Assembly: GCA_001550305.1 (NCBI GenBank)
Contig: LRTP01000834.1
Coordinates: 1-60,586, forward strand
DNA from: Streptomyces diastatochromogenes
GTDB taxonomy: Bacteria; Actinomycetota; Actinomycetes; Streptomycetales; Streptomycetaceae
Direction: 5' to 3'
Length of the DNA: 60,586 nucleotides
A program made the position numbers and the translations under genes. Under the pieces are notes generated by a model. It did not search any database and was not told the origin of the DNA. It saw nothing but the letters and a program-made list of their open reading frames with translations. Below are positions 24,058 through 33,504 of this stretch, piece by piece (positions within the stretch are counted from its first letter, which is position 1; each line of letters begins with the position of its first letter).

Positions 24058-26910
24058 TCACTCGGCCCCGTCGGCGATATCGCCCCGTTCGACGGCCAAG
24101 CGGGTCAGTTCGACGCGGGTGTTGATGCCGAGTTTGGTGAAGATGTGCCTCATGTGGGTGTTGACGGTGTGCACGGAAACGTGGAGCCGGTCGGCGATCG
24201 CCCGATTGGTGAGGCCGTCCACGACGAGCGGGATCAGCTTCCGCTCGGATTGGGTCAGACTCCCCCACCCCGGGGAGCTGACCGTGTCGTGCCGCGCGGC
24301 GCCCGCGCGCACGCCGAGCTGCCGTAGGCGCCGCCGGATCCGTTCGTGATCGCGCAGGGCTCCCGAGGCCAACGCCAGCTGACCCGCTTCTTCGAGGCAC
24401 CGGATCGCCTGCGCCGTATCGACTGATGTGGACATGAGCTCGCCGAGGTCCTCGCATGCCGCGGCCAGAGCCAGTCGCCTGCCGGTGCTCCGGTAGCTGG
24501 TGATGGCGGACGTGAGTGCGCGGCGGTCGCTGTGGAGCAGACCGTCCACATGGGCACGGACGGCCGCGATGATCTCCTGACTGTCGTCCCGGGCGGTCAG
24601 GGTGCGTAGTGCGCCGGACACGGCCTGCACGACCGACGGCTCCTCGCCGCGCAGCGCGATACGCACGATTCCAGGCCAGTGGGACGGCGGAAGGGCGAGC
24701 AGCCGCGTCGGCTCATTGTCTTCGAAGCTGCCTGTGAGTGCCGCTGCCGCTGCCTTGTCCCGGCCCTCCGCGTCCGCCAGGCAGGCGCGCGCGAGAGCCA
24801 CCCACAGGCCGTACCGCTGCGCGTTCGTGCCGGAGCCGGCTTCGGCGGCGCGGAGATGATCCCTCGCCCTGGCAAGGTCACCGCGCCTGATCTCCACCAG
24901 TGCCAGCACGGAGCGAGCCAGCGGATTCGGCTGGGTGATCTCAAGTTCGTCCGCCACCGCCAGACCGGCCTCGGCCTCCACGGCCGCGTCGTCCAGCGCG
25001 CCCTGTTCGAGCAGGGCGCAGGCACGGCGAGCGTGCCAGTGGGGAAGTGACCAGCCGAGGCCCAGCGCCTCCGCTTCGTGCTGTCCCTCGCGCAGCACCC
25101 GCTCGGTGTCCGCAAGCCGGTCAGTGGTGGTCAGAACAATGGCCAGCCACAGCGCCGGAATTCTCGGGGGCCGCAGGTAGGGCACGCTGGGCTCGGTGTA
25201 GGCGCGTGCGGTGGCTGCTTCGGCAAGCTCCAGAGCTCGGGCCAAGCGCCCACGGTAGAAGAACGTCTGCGACTGGAACACCATGACGCTGACGACGACT
25301 GCCGGATCGTGGCTCCGGTAGGAGGCCGCGACCAGGCCGGTGTCCGTCTGCTCGGCAGCGGTGATGTTCCCGAGGTACACGTGGCCCGTCGCCTGGGTCT
25401 TCAGCAGCAGGGCACGCAGGTCTGACGGCAGCGCGGGGAGGTCCAGAGCCTCCTGCAGGTGTGTCATGGCGGCGGCGTCGTCTCCCGCGGCCTGGTGTAT
25501 TTCGGCAGCCACCAGGCGCAGGTTTGCCTCCTGTAGCGGCTCCAGGCCGTCCGAGAGGGCGGCGTCGACCAGATCGAGCGCCTCGTGAACCCGGCGGGTC
25601 CTGCCGAGGTACTCGGCAGCGTCGGTCAACAGACTGACGCGACGCCGGTCGCGCGGGGGCAGCAGGCCGGCGATCCGCTGAGCGAAGTCGGCGGCCGCGT
25701 CGGGTGCCGTCGAGGACAGTTCCCGTACGGCGGTGTGCAGCGAGGCCACGGCGTCGTCGTCGACCGGGCCGCCCGCCATGACGACATGCCAGGCCACCTC
25801 CGCCGATCGTGCCCCGGTGGCGCGCAGACTCTCGGCGGCCTCCCGGTGCAGAGCGGTCCGTACGGCCGGCGGTAGGTTCTCGTGGACGGCCTGCCGCAGG
25901 AGATCGTGGCGGAAGGCGAGTCGCGGGCCTTCCGCCGCGAGCAGACCGGCGTTCAGGGCGGCCTCCACGCCTGACAGCAGGCTGCCGACCTGCCTGCCTA
26001 GCATGCGGGCGGCCGTGCCGAAGTCGAATTCGCGGCCGAGGACGGAGCCGATCTGGAGCAGGCGCACGGCATCCTCCGGGAGCTGCTCCAGCCGGGCGGC
26101 GACGCTCTGCCGGAAGCCGACGGGGATGTCGCGGTACAGGCGGCCGGCCGCGCTCGCCTTCTCCTTGACCGCATCCGCGTCAGGAAAATAGCGCACCAGT
26201 TCGATCGCCAGGAACGGATTGCCTGCGACACCTCGCAGCATCCTGGCCAGATGCGGTGAAGGCCTCGCCTCAAGTATGTCGGCCGCGATGTTCTCCAGTT
26301 CCTGCTGTGGCAGAGGGCCGAGGGTCAGCCATCGGGCCCCGAGCCGTTCGAGGTCCTCCCGCACCCTGGCCACGGTCGGCCGCTCGGCCTCCGACCGTAC
26401 CGCCAGCACCCACAGGATCCGCGAGGCTGCCAGTCGTCCGGGCAGCGTACGCAGCGCGAAGAGCGTGGCCGGATCCGCCCATTGCGCGTCGTCCACGAGC
26501 ACAAGCACCGGCGCGCGCTGAGCCCGTTCCTCCAGAGCGTCCGCGATGGTGTCCAGCAGCCAGAGCCGCTGGTCGTTCACGGCTGCGGCAGCTCGGGCGG
26601 AACCGTCGGAGGCCTGCAGGACGGACTGCAGGGCGGCTCCTGCCGCATACTGATCGAACTCGTCGGCCCGTACGGAGACCACGTCGAACCCGCACCGCTG
26701 CGCCCGCTCGTCCAGCTCCGCGAGCAGCCGGCTCTTGCCGACGCCGGGCGCGCCTTCCACGACGACGCAGGCGCCCCGTCCAGCACGCACCGTCACCAGA
26801 GCCTCGCGGACAGCCGCGATCTCACGGTCCCGTCCCCTGAGGCGCAGCCCCGTCCCAGCCTGGTTCCCGCGCCCGGGGTCCAGGTCGCCCGTGGGGTCTG
26901 TGCTGCGCAT
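24058..26910 (-). CDS. LAL-type LuxR family regulator with AAA ATPase domain
   Basis: A 950-residue regulator of the large ATP-binding LuxR type. The N-terminal ATPase has Walker A EGAPGVGKS (about residue 50) and a Walker B-like VLVLVDDAQWAD. A long helical, TPR-like middle follows. The C-terminal LuxR helix-turn-helix spans the last 65 residues (LTQSERKLIPLVVDGLTNRAIADRL then VHTVNTHMRHIFTKLGI). Such proteins often activate specialised metabolism or catabolic genes on binding a small ligand and ATP. ATG 26910 begins shortly before the ATPase fold; the longer open frame overlaps a decayed cupin. No target gene can be named from context. Confidence 0.92.
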   Translation of the reverse strand: MRSTDPTGDLDPGRGNQAGTGLRLRGRDREIAAVREALVTVRAGRGACVVVEGAPGVGKSRLLAELDERAQRCGFDVVSVRADEFDQYAAGAALQSVLQASDGSARAAAAVNDQRLWLLDTIADALEERAQRAPVLVLVDDAQWADPATLFALRTLPGRLAASRILWVLAVRSEAERPTVARVREDLERLGARWLTLGPLPQQELENIAADILEARPSPHLARMLRGVAGNPFLAIELVRYFPDADAVKEKASAAGRLYRDIPVGFRQSVAARLEQLPEDAVRLLQIGSVLGREFDFGTAARMLGRQVGSLLSGVEAALNAGLLAAEGPRLAFRHDLLRQAVHENLPPAVRTALHREAAESLRATGARSAEVAWHVVMAGGPVDDDAVASLHTAVRELSSTAPDAAADFAQRIAGLLPPRDRRRVSLLTDAAEYLGRTRRVHEALDLVDAALSDGLEPLQEANLRLVAAEIHQAAGDDAAAMTHLQEALDLPALPSDLRALLLKTQATGHVYLGNITAAEQTDTGLVAASYRSHDPAVVVSVMVFQSQTFFYRGRLARALELAEAATARAYTEPSVPYLRPPRIPALWLAIVLTTTDRLADTERVLREGQHEAEALGLGWSLPHWHARRACALLEQGALDDAAVEAEAGLAVADELEITQPNPLARSVLALVEIRRGDLARARDHLRAAEAGSGTNAQRYGLWVALARACLADAEGRDKAAAAALTGSFEDNEPTRLLALPPSHWPGIVRIALRGEEPSVVQAVSGALRTLTARDDSQEIIAAVRAHVDGLLHSDRRALTSAITSYRSTGRRLALAAACEDLGELMSTSVDTAQAIRCLEEAGQLALASGALRDHERIRRRLRQLGVRAGAARHDTVSSPGWGSLTQSERKLIPLVVDGLTNRAIADRLHVSVHTVNTHMRHIFTKLGINTRVELTRLAVERGDIADGAE

Positions 26911-27199
26911 GGGGCAAGCATGCCGCAGGCCATGTGTGCCCTCAACGCCGGTCCCCCTGCGACCGGCGCTCACACCTGGAGGACTGCAGGTTGCGCGCCG
27001 TCCCCTCGTCCCAGCCCGACGCAGGTTGCGCGCCGGCCAGATCTCTTGCGCCGGAGAGGAGCACGCCGTACGTACGGGCAAGACGTACCTGGCGGCGCCG
27101 AACGACGGCCGCAAGCTGCGGGGGACGAACTCTGTCCCGGCCGGGTCGCTCTGACCTCGCCGGCCAAGGAGGGCCGGGACTTCGACGGCACCGAGTGCC

Positions 27200-27412
27200 T
27201 GCTGGAGCGTCCACCGGACCGCTCCTTCGAGGACGTAGCCGAAACACGTGCGGAGGAGTCCCGGGGTGGCCGGGCGGCCACTCGACGAGGACGGTCATCC
27301 CCGAAGCTCCCTCGGGAATGAAGGGTGGCTTGACGTCCGCCAGCATCCTGGGGCCGAACGTCGACTCGATGTCCTGTTCGGCGGTCTCGTTCGCTGGGTC
27401 CTCTGCCGACAC
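27200..27412 (-). pseudogene. Cupin relic (second copy)
   Basis: GTG 27412 follows a GGAGG site like that of the cupin at 20682. The frame gives PFIPEGASGMTVLVEWPPGHPGTPPH, which parallels ITIPEGASAMTIHVEWEPGDTGTPPH of the other copy, then shifts frame (GYVLEGAVRW lies in another frame) and loses similarity. The C-terminal half is not found. Confidence 0.55.
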
Positions 27413-27649
27413 TGCTACACCTCCGTAGGCCTGCCCGGAACGGACGGTCCGGCACCGCTCCTGGGCTGGTGTACCGCATCTGCGGCGGGCCGTGCGCCTG
27501 CTGCCTCACGCGCAGAGCTCCAAGATCACCCTGCCCCCCTGTCTGCGGCCCTCACAAACCAAGAACCCGCGGCATGGAGAACACACATCGCACGGAAGGC
27601 GATCTGCCACCTCGTCTCTCCTGGACACGGGTGGACACCGGCGAGCGCA

Positions 27650-30220
27650 TTACCAGGGCGCGGGACCGCGTCCCGGCACGACGCCGGGGTCTGCGGGTGT
27701 CGCGGGCGACGCGGAGCCGAGGACGGGTCGCTCCTTGGCCATGGGTGGTATCCCAAGGGCCTTTGCGTGTGCTGATGCGGGGGCCAGATCTCCTTCGGCC
27801 CAGACCACCTTGCCACCCGATACGGTGCGGAAACCCCATCTGCGGGACAACTGGGCGACCAGGCAGAGGCCGCGGCCATTCTCGTCATGGGTGCGTGCGC
27901 TGAGCAGACGTGGGGGGCAGGCGCTCGTGTCGAACACCTCGCAGGTCAGGACCTGGTGCCGGATCAGGCGCAGAGTGATCTGGCCGCTGCCGTGGCGGAC
28001 GGCGTTGGTGACCAGTTCGCTGACGATCAGCTTCGTGGCGTCCTCAAGACCTCCCAGGCCCCATTCGGTCAGTTGACGGGCTGCCATGTGCCGGGCGATG
28101 CGGGCAGCGGTCTGGTCGCTGGGCAGCACCCAGGAGGCTACCTGGGTGGGGCTGAGCGTACGGGTCCGGACGAGGAGCAGCGTGGCGTCGTCGGAGGGTG
28201 CCTGCCCCGGGAAGGTCTCCATCGCGCGACTGCAGAGTTCTTCCAGGGAGCGGCTCGGTTGCGCCAGAGCGGTGCCGAGGCGTTGCATTCCCACGTCGAT
28301 GTCGTGGTCGCGGGTCTCGATGAGGCCGTCGGTGTACAGGCCGAGGAGACTTCCCTCGGGCAGTTCCAGCTCTACGGCCTCGAAGGGGACTCCCAGCCCG
28401 ATGCCCAGTGGGGTTCCGCTGGGCAGGTCGGGGAAGGCAACCCGCCCCTGCGGGTCGATGATCGCGGGCGGGGGGTGCCCGGCCCGTGCCATGGTGCACC
28501 GGCGGGTGACCGGGTCGTAGACCGCGTACAGACAGGTGGCCCCCACGGCCCGGGGGTACTGCTCCGGGGCGTCGCTGTCCTCCTCGGCCAGCCGCTGGAC
28601 CGTGTCGTCGAGGTGGGTCAGCAGTTCGTCGGGGGGCAGCTCCATGCCGGCGAGCGTGCGCACGGCGGTGCGGAGCCGGCCCATGGTCGCGGCGGCGTTG
28701 ATCCCGTGTCCGACCACGTCACCGACGACGAGTGCCACCCGCGCGCCGGACAGCGGGATCACATCGAACCAGTCACCCCCGACGCCGTGATCGATGTCAG
28801 CGGGGAGGTAACGAGACGCCGTCTCGACGGCCGCGCCGCCCTTCAAACGGTGCGGGAGCAGGTTCCGTTGGAGGGCGAGGGCAGCGGCGTGCTCGCGGGC
28901 GTACTGGCGCGCATTGTCCAACGCCAGCGCGGCGCGGCTGACGAGTTCCTCGGCGAGGAGCACATCGACCTCCTGGAACGGCCCCTGGTCTGCGGTGCGG
29001 ATGAACAGCACCATGCCCAGCAGGGCACGCCGCGCCAGGATGGGAATGACCATCAGGGAGTGCATGCCGTTCTCGTGGATCTTCTGCGCCCGCGCGGGGT
29101 CACGGTCGATCCATGTACCCGGAGCGGTGTCCAGGACCGGCTCAAGGTGGGGCCTCCCGGAGCTCAGGACGTCGGTGAAGGGCGAGGCGGGCGGCCAGGG
29201 GACCACCTCACCGTGCACCCACGGGGACTCCGGGACCCCGTGATGAATCGAGGCCAGACCGGTGCGCCTGAAAACAGGAAGGCGCTCGCCCGTGAAGCCG
29301 ATGTGAACCGGGGGCCCTTCGCCACCCGGGACTGACTGCTCAAGGTCGACGGCGACGTAGTCGGCGAGCAGAGGCACGGCCAGGTCGGCCAGGTCCTGGC
29401 TGGTCTGCATCACGTCCAGGCTGCTGCCGAGGCGGATACTGCCCTCGCTGAGTATGGCCAGGCGATCGCGCGCCCTTCGGCTCTCGGTGACGTCGACACT
29501 GATGACGCACACCCCCAGCACCAGGCCGCCGGCGTCCTGGAGGCAGAAGATCGAAGCTGCGAACGTGTGCTCCCGATACGGGCTCGACGGCAGCCGCGTC
29601 CGGTAGTCGCGGACCTCGGTGGGCCCGCCTTGGACAGCCTGTCGCATCGCTGATGCGAGCGCTTCGGTCTCGACACCTGGCAGCACATCGGTGAATCGAC
29701 GTCCGAGCCGTCGGTCGCGGGAAATACCGTCGTGGCTCTCCATCGTGTCGTTCACCCAGGCGCAGCGCAGTTGCGGGTCCCCCACGACGATGCCCATCGG
29801 GACACGGGCGAGCAGCGACTCCCGCAGCAGTCCGTTCGTCGCTTCCCCGGAGACCTCGCCGATGTCGGTCACGGACACGAGCCACCGGACCGATTCGCCC
29901 TGCCCCCACAGCATCGAGACCCGCAGGCTCACGTCGAGCCTGTGACCATCTCTGTGCCGCAGGGTCGTCGTGCCCCACCAACCGTGCTGGGCATGGCACT
30001 GCTCGACGAACTCCGCCGTCGTCGGCGCTTCTTCGGGATACAGCAGTACGACTGTGGCCGACCGGCCCACGACGTCGCCGGCGGAGTGCCCGACCAGCCG
30101 CTCGGCGGCCCGCGTCCACCCGACCACCGTCCCCAGCTCGTCGAGCATCGCAATCGCCGACTCCGAGAGCTCGCGGAGGTTCGGCTGCTTACCGGGTATC
30201 ACTTTGTCAGTGCTGATCAT
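27650..30220 (-). CDS. PAS/GAF-SpoIIE phosphatase with RsbW-like ATPase domain
   Basis: An 856-residue signalling protein. Two PAS-like domains occupy about residues 10-240 and a GAF domain about 275-440. The PP2C/SpoIIE phosphatase follows (LLPHRLKGG, GGDWFDVIPL, VGDVVGHGINAAATMGRLR, YTDGLIETR, SDDATLLLV; about 455-690). A HATPase_c/RsbW-like domain ends it (VSELVTNAVRH and DENGRGLCLV, about 710-830). Such proteins act on anti-anti-sigma factors in partner-switching stress circuits. The start is ATG 30220; an upstream TTG is less likely. An ECF41-type promoter lies 130 bases upstream. No anti-sigma partner gene is adjacent. Confidence 0.92.
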   Translation of the reverse strand: MISTDKVIPGKQPNLRELSESAIAMLDELGTVVGWTRAAERLVGHSAGDVVGRSATVVLLYPEEAPTTAEFVEQCHAQHGWWGTTTLRHRDGHRLDVSLRVSMLWGQGESVRWLVSVTDIGEVSGEATNGLLRESLLARVPMGIVVGDPQLRCAWVNDTMESHDGISRDRRLGRRFTDVLPGVETEALASAMRQAVQGGPTEVRDYRTRLPSSPYREHTFAASIFCLQDAGGLVLGVCVISVDVTESRRARDRLAILSEGSIRLGSSLDVMQTSQDLADLAVPLLADYVAVDLEQSVPGGEGPPVHIGFTGERLPVFRRTGLASIHHGVPESPWVHGEVVPWPPASPFTDVLSSGRPHLEPVLDTAPGTWIDRDPARAQKIHENGMHSLMVIPILARRALLGMVLFIRTADQGPFQEVDVLLAEELVSRAALALDNARQYAREHAAALALQRNLLPHRLKGGAAVETASRYLPADIDHGVGGDWFDVIPLSGARVALVVGDVVGHGINAAATMGRLRTAVRTLAGMELPPDELLTHLDDTVQRLAEEDSDAPEQYPRAVGATCLYAVYDPVTRRCTMARAGHPPPAIIDPQGRVAFPDLPSGTPLGIGLGVPFEAVELELPEGSLLGLYTDGLIETRDHDIDVGMQRLGTALAQPSRSLEELCSRAMETFPGQAPSDDATLLLVRTRTLSPTQVASWVLPSDQTAARIARHMAARQLTEWGLGGLEDATKLIVSELVTNAVRHGSGQITLRLIRHQVLTCEVFDTSACPPRLLSARTHDENGRGLCLVAQLSRRWGFRTVSGGKVVWAEGDLAPASAHAKALGIPPMAKERPVLGSASPATPADPGVVPGRGPAPW

Positions 30221-30349
30221 CGAGTCGTTGTCCTCGGATAGGTCGCGGCGGGGCAAACGCCTGCGGCACGCAGTGCTTCGTCACCGTTCTCAGATCCGGA
30301 TTCGGACATGAGCGGGATCGCGCCGCTACTTGTCCCTTTTCAGGCCATT

Positions 30350-30376
30350 GACCGGATGACGCTCTGATCTGTGACA
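30350..30376 (-). promoter_or_regulatory. ECF41/SigJ-type promoter candidate, site 8
   Basis: Minus strand TGTCACA (30376-30370) and CGGTC (30354-30350). It points to the SpoIIE-type phosphatase gene. Confidence 0.7.
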
Positions 30377-30453
30377 GGGGATGCTGCCGCGATGGCGGGC
30401 TCAGACGGTTCTCCCGCGCGGAGTCGGCCGGTGCGGACGTACGGTGCTGGTAT

Positions 30454-31350
30454 GTGCGCCATGCGGGAAGACGGCGCGGTACAGCCCTACGGGCCTCGTC
30501 CGTCCTCACCGCCTCCGGGTCGATTCGCCGGGCGGAGCTGGACCGGCTGCTGGAGTTCGCCGTGCACGACACGAGGGTGCTCGCCGGTGCGATCTTCTTG
30601 CTGGCGTCCCACGGGCAGGCGTTGCGGTTGGAGGTGACCGCAGGGCTACCGGCGAAACATCTGACGCCCTTGTCCCGGGTGGCGCAGTCCAGTCCTGTTC
30701 CGGTGCGGGAGGCGCTGCGTCAACGACGGCTGGTCTGGCTGAGCGACCCCGGGGAGTTCGCCCAGGCCTATCCGCGTACGGCGATCGCACTTCCGTACCA
30801 CTGCGCGGCGGCCGCGGCACCGATCATCACCGGCACCAGAGCCTGGGGTACGCCGCTGCTCTTGTGGCCCGGCTCCGACACCGCCGGGGTCGCCGGTCCG
30901 GGGCCCGATCGCGTTGCTGCCGCCTGTCGCCACCTGGGACGGTTCCTGCGCGACGCCGCCGACACCGGCCACGCCGTCCGTCCGGGACCGGCACCGCGCA
31001 CCCTGCCGCACAGCAACGACCGCACCCTAGGATCCTCGCGGCGCCGACACAGCCGCCAAATATCAACCATGAGCACCCAAGTGGCCCAGGACGACTTGCG
31101 TCTGCGGGGACCGACGCCGTCCGTCGGCCACACATCCGTCCAGGCCACGACCTTGTCGCTACCGCTCGCCACGGTCTTACAGCATGGCGGACGTTGGGCC
31201 CCACAGGTCTGTCACCCCGGCTTGTACAAGCCCGCCGACTGCCGATTACCACCCACCAAACTGGTCGACGAAGGCATGATCGGAGCGCCTTCGCGGCGCG
31301 CCGGTCGCCGGCCTCTGGTGGTGAATTCCCGGCGGCAGGCGCCCGGTTGA
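30454..31350 (+). CDS. GAF domain protein, probably truncated
   Basis: A 298-residue frame. Residues about 25-165 match the N-terminal GAF-like domain of streptomycete SpoIIE phosphatases (LDRLLEFAVHDTRVLAGAIFLLA, LEVTAGLP, RRLVWLSDPGEFAQAYPRTAIALPY). After about residue 185 the sequence turns arginine-rich and resembles no domain, and the phosphatase domain expected next is absent. Either a deletion removed the 3' part or the true stop was lost. It is divergent from the intact SpoIIE-type gene, and both may stem from the same signalling module. GTG 30454 is the first start in frame. Confidence 0.5.
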   Translation: MRHAGRRRGTALRASSVLTASGSIRRAELDRLLEFAVHDTRVLAGAIFLLASHGQALRLEVTAGLPAKHLTPLSRVAQSSPVPVREALRQRRLVWLSDPGEFAQAYPRTAIALPYHCAAAAAPIITGTRAWGTPLLLWPGSDTAGVAGPGPDRVAAACRHLGRFLRDAADTGHAVRPGPAPRTLPHSNDRTLGSSRRRHSRQISTMSTQVAQDDLRLRGPTPSVGHTSVQATTLSLPLATVLQHGGRWAPQVCHPGLYKPADCRLPPTKLVDEGMIGAPSRRAGRRPLVVNSRRQAPG

Positions 31351-31369
31351 GGGAACTGGGGAGCGTGGC

Positions 31370-32305
31370 TCACCCATGGGCCGACGCAAGACCGGGAACA
31401 GTTGCGCAGCGGGCGCGGGAGTCCAGAAATGCGGCGATCTTGCTCGGGTTGAACACCCACATCACCTTGTGTATGCCTTCCCTCGAAGCGGCGATCGTCA
31501 GGATCGCGGTGGGAGAACCGTCGCGGTACATCATCACGCTCGTACGGCCATTGGCCTGGACCAGTCCCAGGTCCGCCTCCCGCCAGAACCGCGGAGTGGC
31601 GGTCGCCAGGTTGGCCACACGCGCACGGCCCACCACAGGTACACGGGCGGCGCCTCGGAGACCGTTGCCGTCGGACAGGCTGACGATGTCAGGGGTGAGG
31701 ACGGCTTCCAACGAGGCCACATCCCCGGTGCGAGCCGCTGAGACGAAGGCATCCAGCAGGCGTCGATGCTCCACCGCGTCCACACTCGCCCGCGGCTCGC
31801 CCGACAGACGCTTGCGGGAACGACTCACGATCTGGCGCACGTTGACGACGCTGAGCTGCAGGATCCCAGCAATCTCCGGATAGGAGTAGTCGAACGCCTC
31901 GCGCAGGACGTACGCGGCCCGTTCAGTGGGACTCAGCTTCTCCAGTACCAGCAACAGGGCCAGCTCCAGAGCCTCCGCCCGCTGCGCGCCCACCTCCGGG
32001 TCCAAACTGGTGTCGACAGGCTCGGGCAACCAGGGCCCGATGTAGGTCTCCCGACGCACCCTCGCCGACTGCGCCACGTTGATGGCCAAGCGGGTCGTCG
32101 CGCTCGACAGGAAGGCCACCGGGCTCACCACAACGGAGCGGTCGGTCTTCTGCCAACGCAGCCACACCTCCTGGACCACGTCCTCAGCCTCGACCACACT
32201 GCCGAGCACACGGTAGGCGATCCCGAAGAGGCGCGCCCGGTGCTGCACAAAGGCAGAGACAGCCTCGTCAAGGTCACTCGTCATAGGGGACGACTTGAGA
32301 TACAT
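31370..32305 (-). CDS. sigJ: ECF41 (SigJ-like) RNA polymerase sigma factor
   Basis: A 311-residue ECF sigma factor with a C-terminal extension. Sigma-2 covers about residues 15-80 (LFGIAYRVLGSVVEAEDVVQEVWLRW). The inter-domain linker contains WLPEP, an ECF41 mark. Sigma-4 follows (LSPTERAAYVLREAFDYSYPEIA, about 118-170), then a SnoaL-like domain with DGNGLRGAA and a closing VFNPSKIAAF close to the NPDKL signature. In ECF41 proteins this extension replaces an anti-sigma factor and modulates activity. The family recognises TGTCACA/CGTC-type promoters, similar to the motif repeated in this window. ATG 32284 is an alternative start. No motif copy lies directly before this gene. Confidence 0.9.
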   Translation of the reverse strand: MYLKSSPMTSDLDEAVSAFVQHRARLFGIAYRVLGSVVEAEDVVQEVWLRWQKTDRSVVVSPVAFLSSATTRLAINVAQSARVRRETYIGPWLPEPVDTSLDPEVGAQRAEALELALLLVLEKLSPTERAAYVLREAFDYSYPEIAGILQLSVVNVRQIVSRSRKRLSGEPRASVDAVEHRRLLDAFVSAARTGDVASLEAVLTPDIVSLSDGNGLRGAARVPVVGRARVANLATATPRFWREADLGLVQANGRTSVMMYRDGSPTAILTIAASREGIHKVMWVFNPSKIAAFLDSRARCATVPGLASAHG

Positions 32306-33066
32306 GATCCTGTGGTCCTCGTTTTTCCGGATACGGCTGTCGCGTGGCAGGATCACTTCGCTACCGCGTGCAAGCAGGCGGCATCGACAAGCCGTCCTGC
32401 GACGCGCTCCTCATGGCCGACATCGCGCCGGGCATGAGGCTCCGCTTGGCTTGTTCGGGTGGTGCGGGAAATGTGGCCACCAAAAGGCCACGACTGGTCC
32501 AATCGCATCTGAACCAGAGATCCGAATCGGCCCCGCTCCCCCGACCGAACCGGCACATAGGAATGTCGCAGGCTGTTGTCCGAACAACGGCGGTCAGGCA
32601 GAGACATCGTGGTCTCGCGGCCCACCCCTTGGCTCACACCAGGACTCTGAGCAACAGCTGCACTTTTCTTCAGGTAATGGAATGCATTCTTCGCCAACCA
32701 GGCCATAATGAGTCACATTGGCGTGTAGGCGCATCGCATAATCGAGTGATTCGGCTGGCCGGCAGAGCGGCAGAGCCTGCCTCAGGGTGTCGGCATGCGG
32801 CCTCTGCCGAACATGGCCTTCGGCACAGCCAACGGTTGACCATCGACCCCGCGCTGGGACGGGCAATGAATTTCGCAGCCTAGACACAGGGAATGTGACA
32901 ATGGCGTCCTCGAACCGAGGACGGTGGGAGCGCCGAAACAGCCCCCATTCGCGGCACCGGCCCTCTGTCACGCCTCCATGTCCTCGCGCGGAATACCGAC
33001 TGCGCCGTAGCGCTGCTCGCCGACACGCTTCTTGCCTCCCTCATCCGCTTGACCTGTCGAACCATT
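32306..33066. other. Gap of about 760 bases with little coding signal
   Basis: Base composition is less GC-skewed than in genes. A minus-strand frame starting at GTG 32971, 96 bases after promoter site 9, runs to 32594 but resembles no family and is cysteine-rich near its end; it may be a decayed gene. One copy of a 30-base direct repeat lies at 32727-32756. Confidence 0.35.
32727..32756. repeat. Direct repeat, copy 1
   Basis: AGGCGCATCGCATAATCGAG followed by TGATTCGGCT. Copy 2 (33212-33241) differs at three positions and lies 485 bases downstream in the same orientation, next to a transposase remnant. Confidence 0.6.
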
Positions 33067-33093
33067 GACCGGCGGGGATCGAAAAATGTGACA
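33067..33093 (-). promoter_or_regulatory. ECF41/SigJ-type promoter candidate, site 9
   Basis: Minus strand TGTCACA (33093-33087) and CGGTC (33071-33067). No intact gene follows on the minus strand until the sigma factor 760 bases away. Confidence 0.55.
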
Positions 33094-33211
33094 CGGAGCC
33101 CGACACACCATGAGCGGCAGTCACACACGGACGCTCCTCACACAGGCGGTCATGCGGTGGGCACCGCGTCCGGACAGCCTCGAACAGCCAGAGTGACCCC
33201 GCTCGCCCCTG

Positions 33212-33241
33212 AGGCGCATCGCATGATCTAGTGATTCGACT
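33212..33241. repeat. Direct repeat, copy 2
   Basis: AGGCGCATCGCATGATCTAG followed by TGATTCGACT, immediately before the transposase remnant at 33.25 kb. It could be an element end or target-adjacent repeat. Confidence 0.6.
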
Positions 33242-33249
33242 CGACCGCC

Positions 33250-33430
33250 GGCCGACGGGCCCGCAAACGCGCAAACGCACCGTTGGGGCAGCGAGGCTTT
33301 TCAGTACGGGCACCGGTCGAACGCGGCATCGCGCGACTGCAGTCGTGGCGGATCTTCCGCCGAGCACGATGGAGCCTGGTCAGACGTCACTGCGCCCTTG
33401 TGGGCTGGCGCATGTCATGTCGGCGGATTA
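33250..33430 (+). pseudogene. Transposase C-terminal fragment (IS5-like)
   Basis: The plus-strand stretch GFSVRAPVERGIARLQSWRIFRRARW (33290-33372) matches the basic C-terminal end of IS5-type transposases. It resembles, but is not identical to, the relic at 2.8-3.2 kb. No catalytic part is present. Confidence 0.5.
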
Positions 33431-33504
33431 CCCATTTCCGCGTCCGGGCCGAGCTGCACGCAGCCATGACGAGACGTGGCCGGGGGGTACAGGATGAGAG
33501 ACGC

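Noticed and set aside
32894..32900. TGTGACA (minus-strand TGTCACA) in the gap after the sigma gene
   Set aside because: No matching -10-like box at the fixed spacing.
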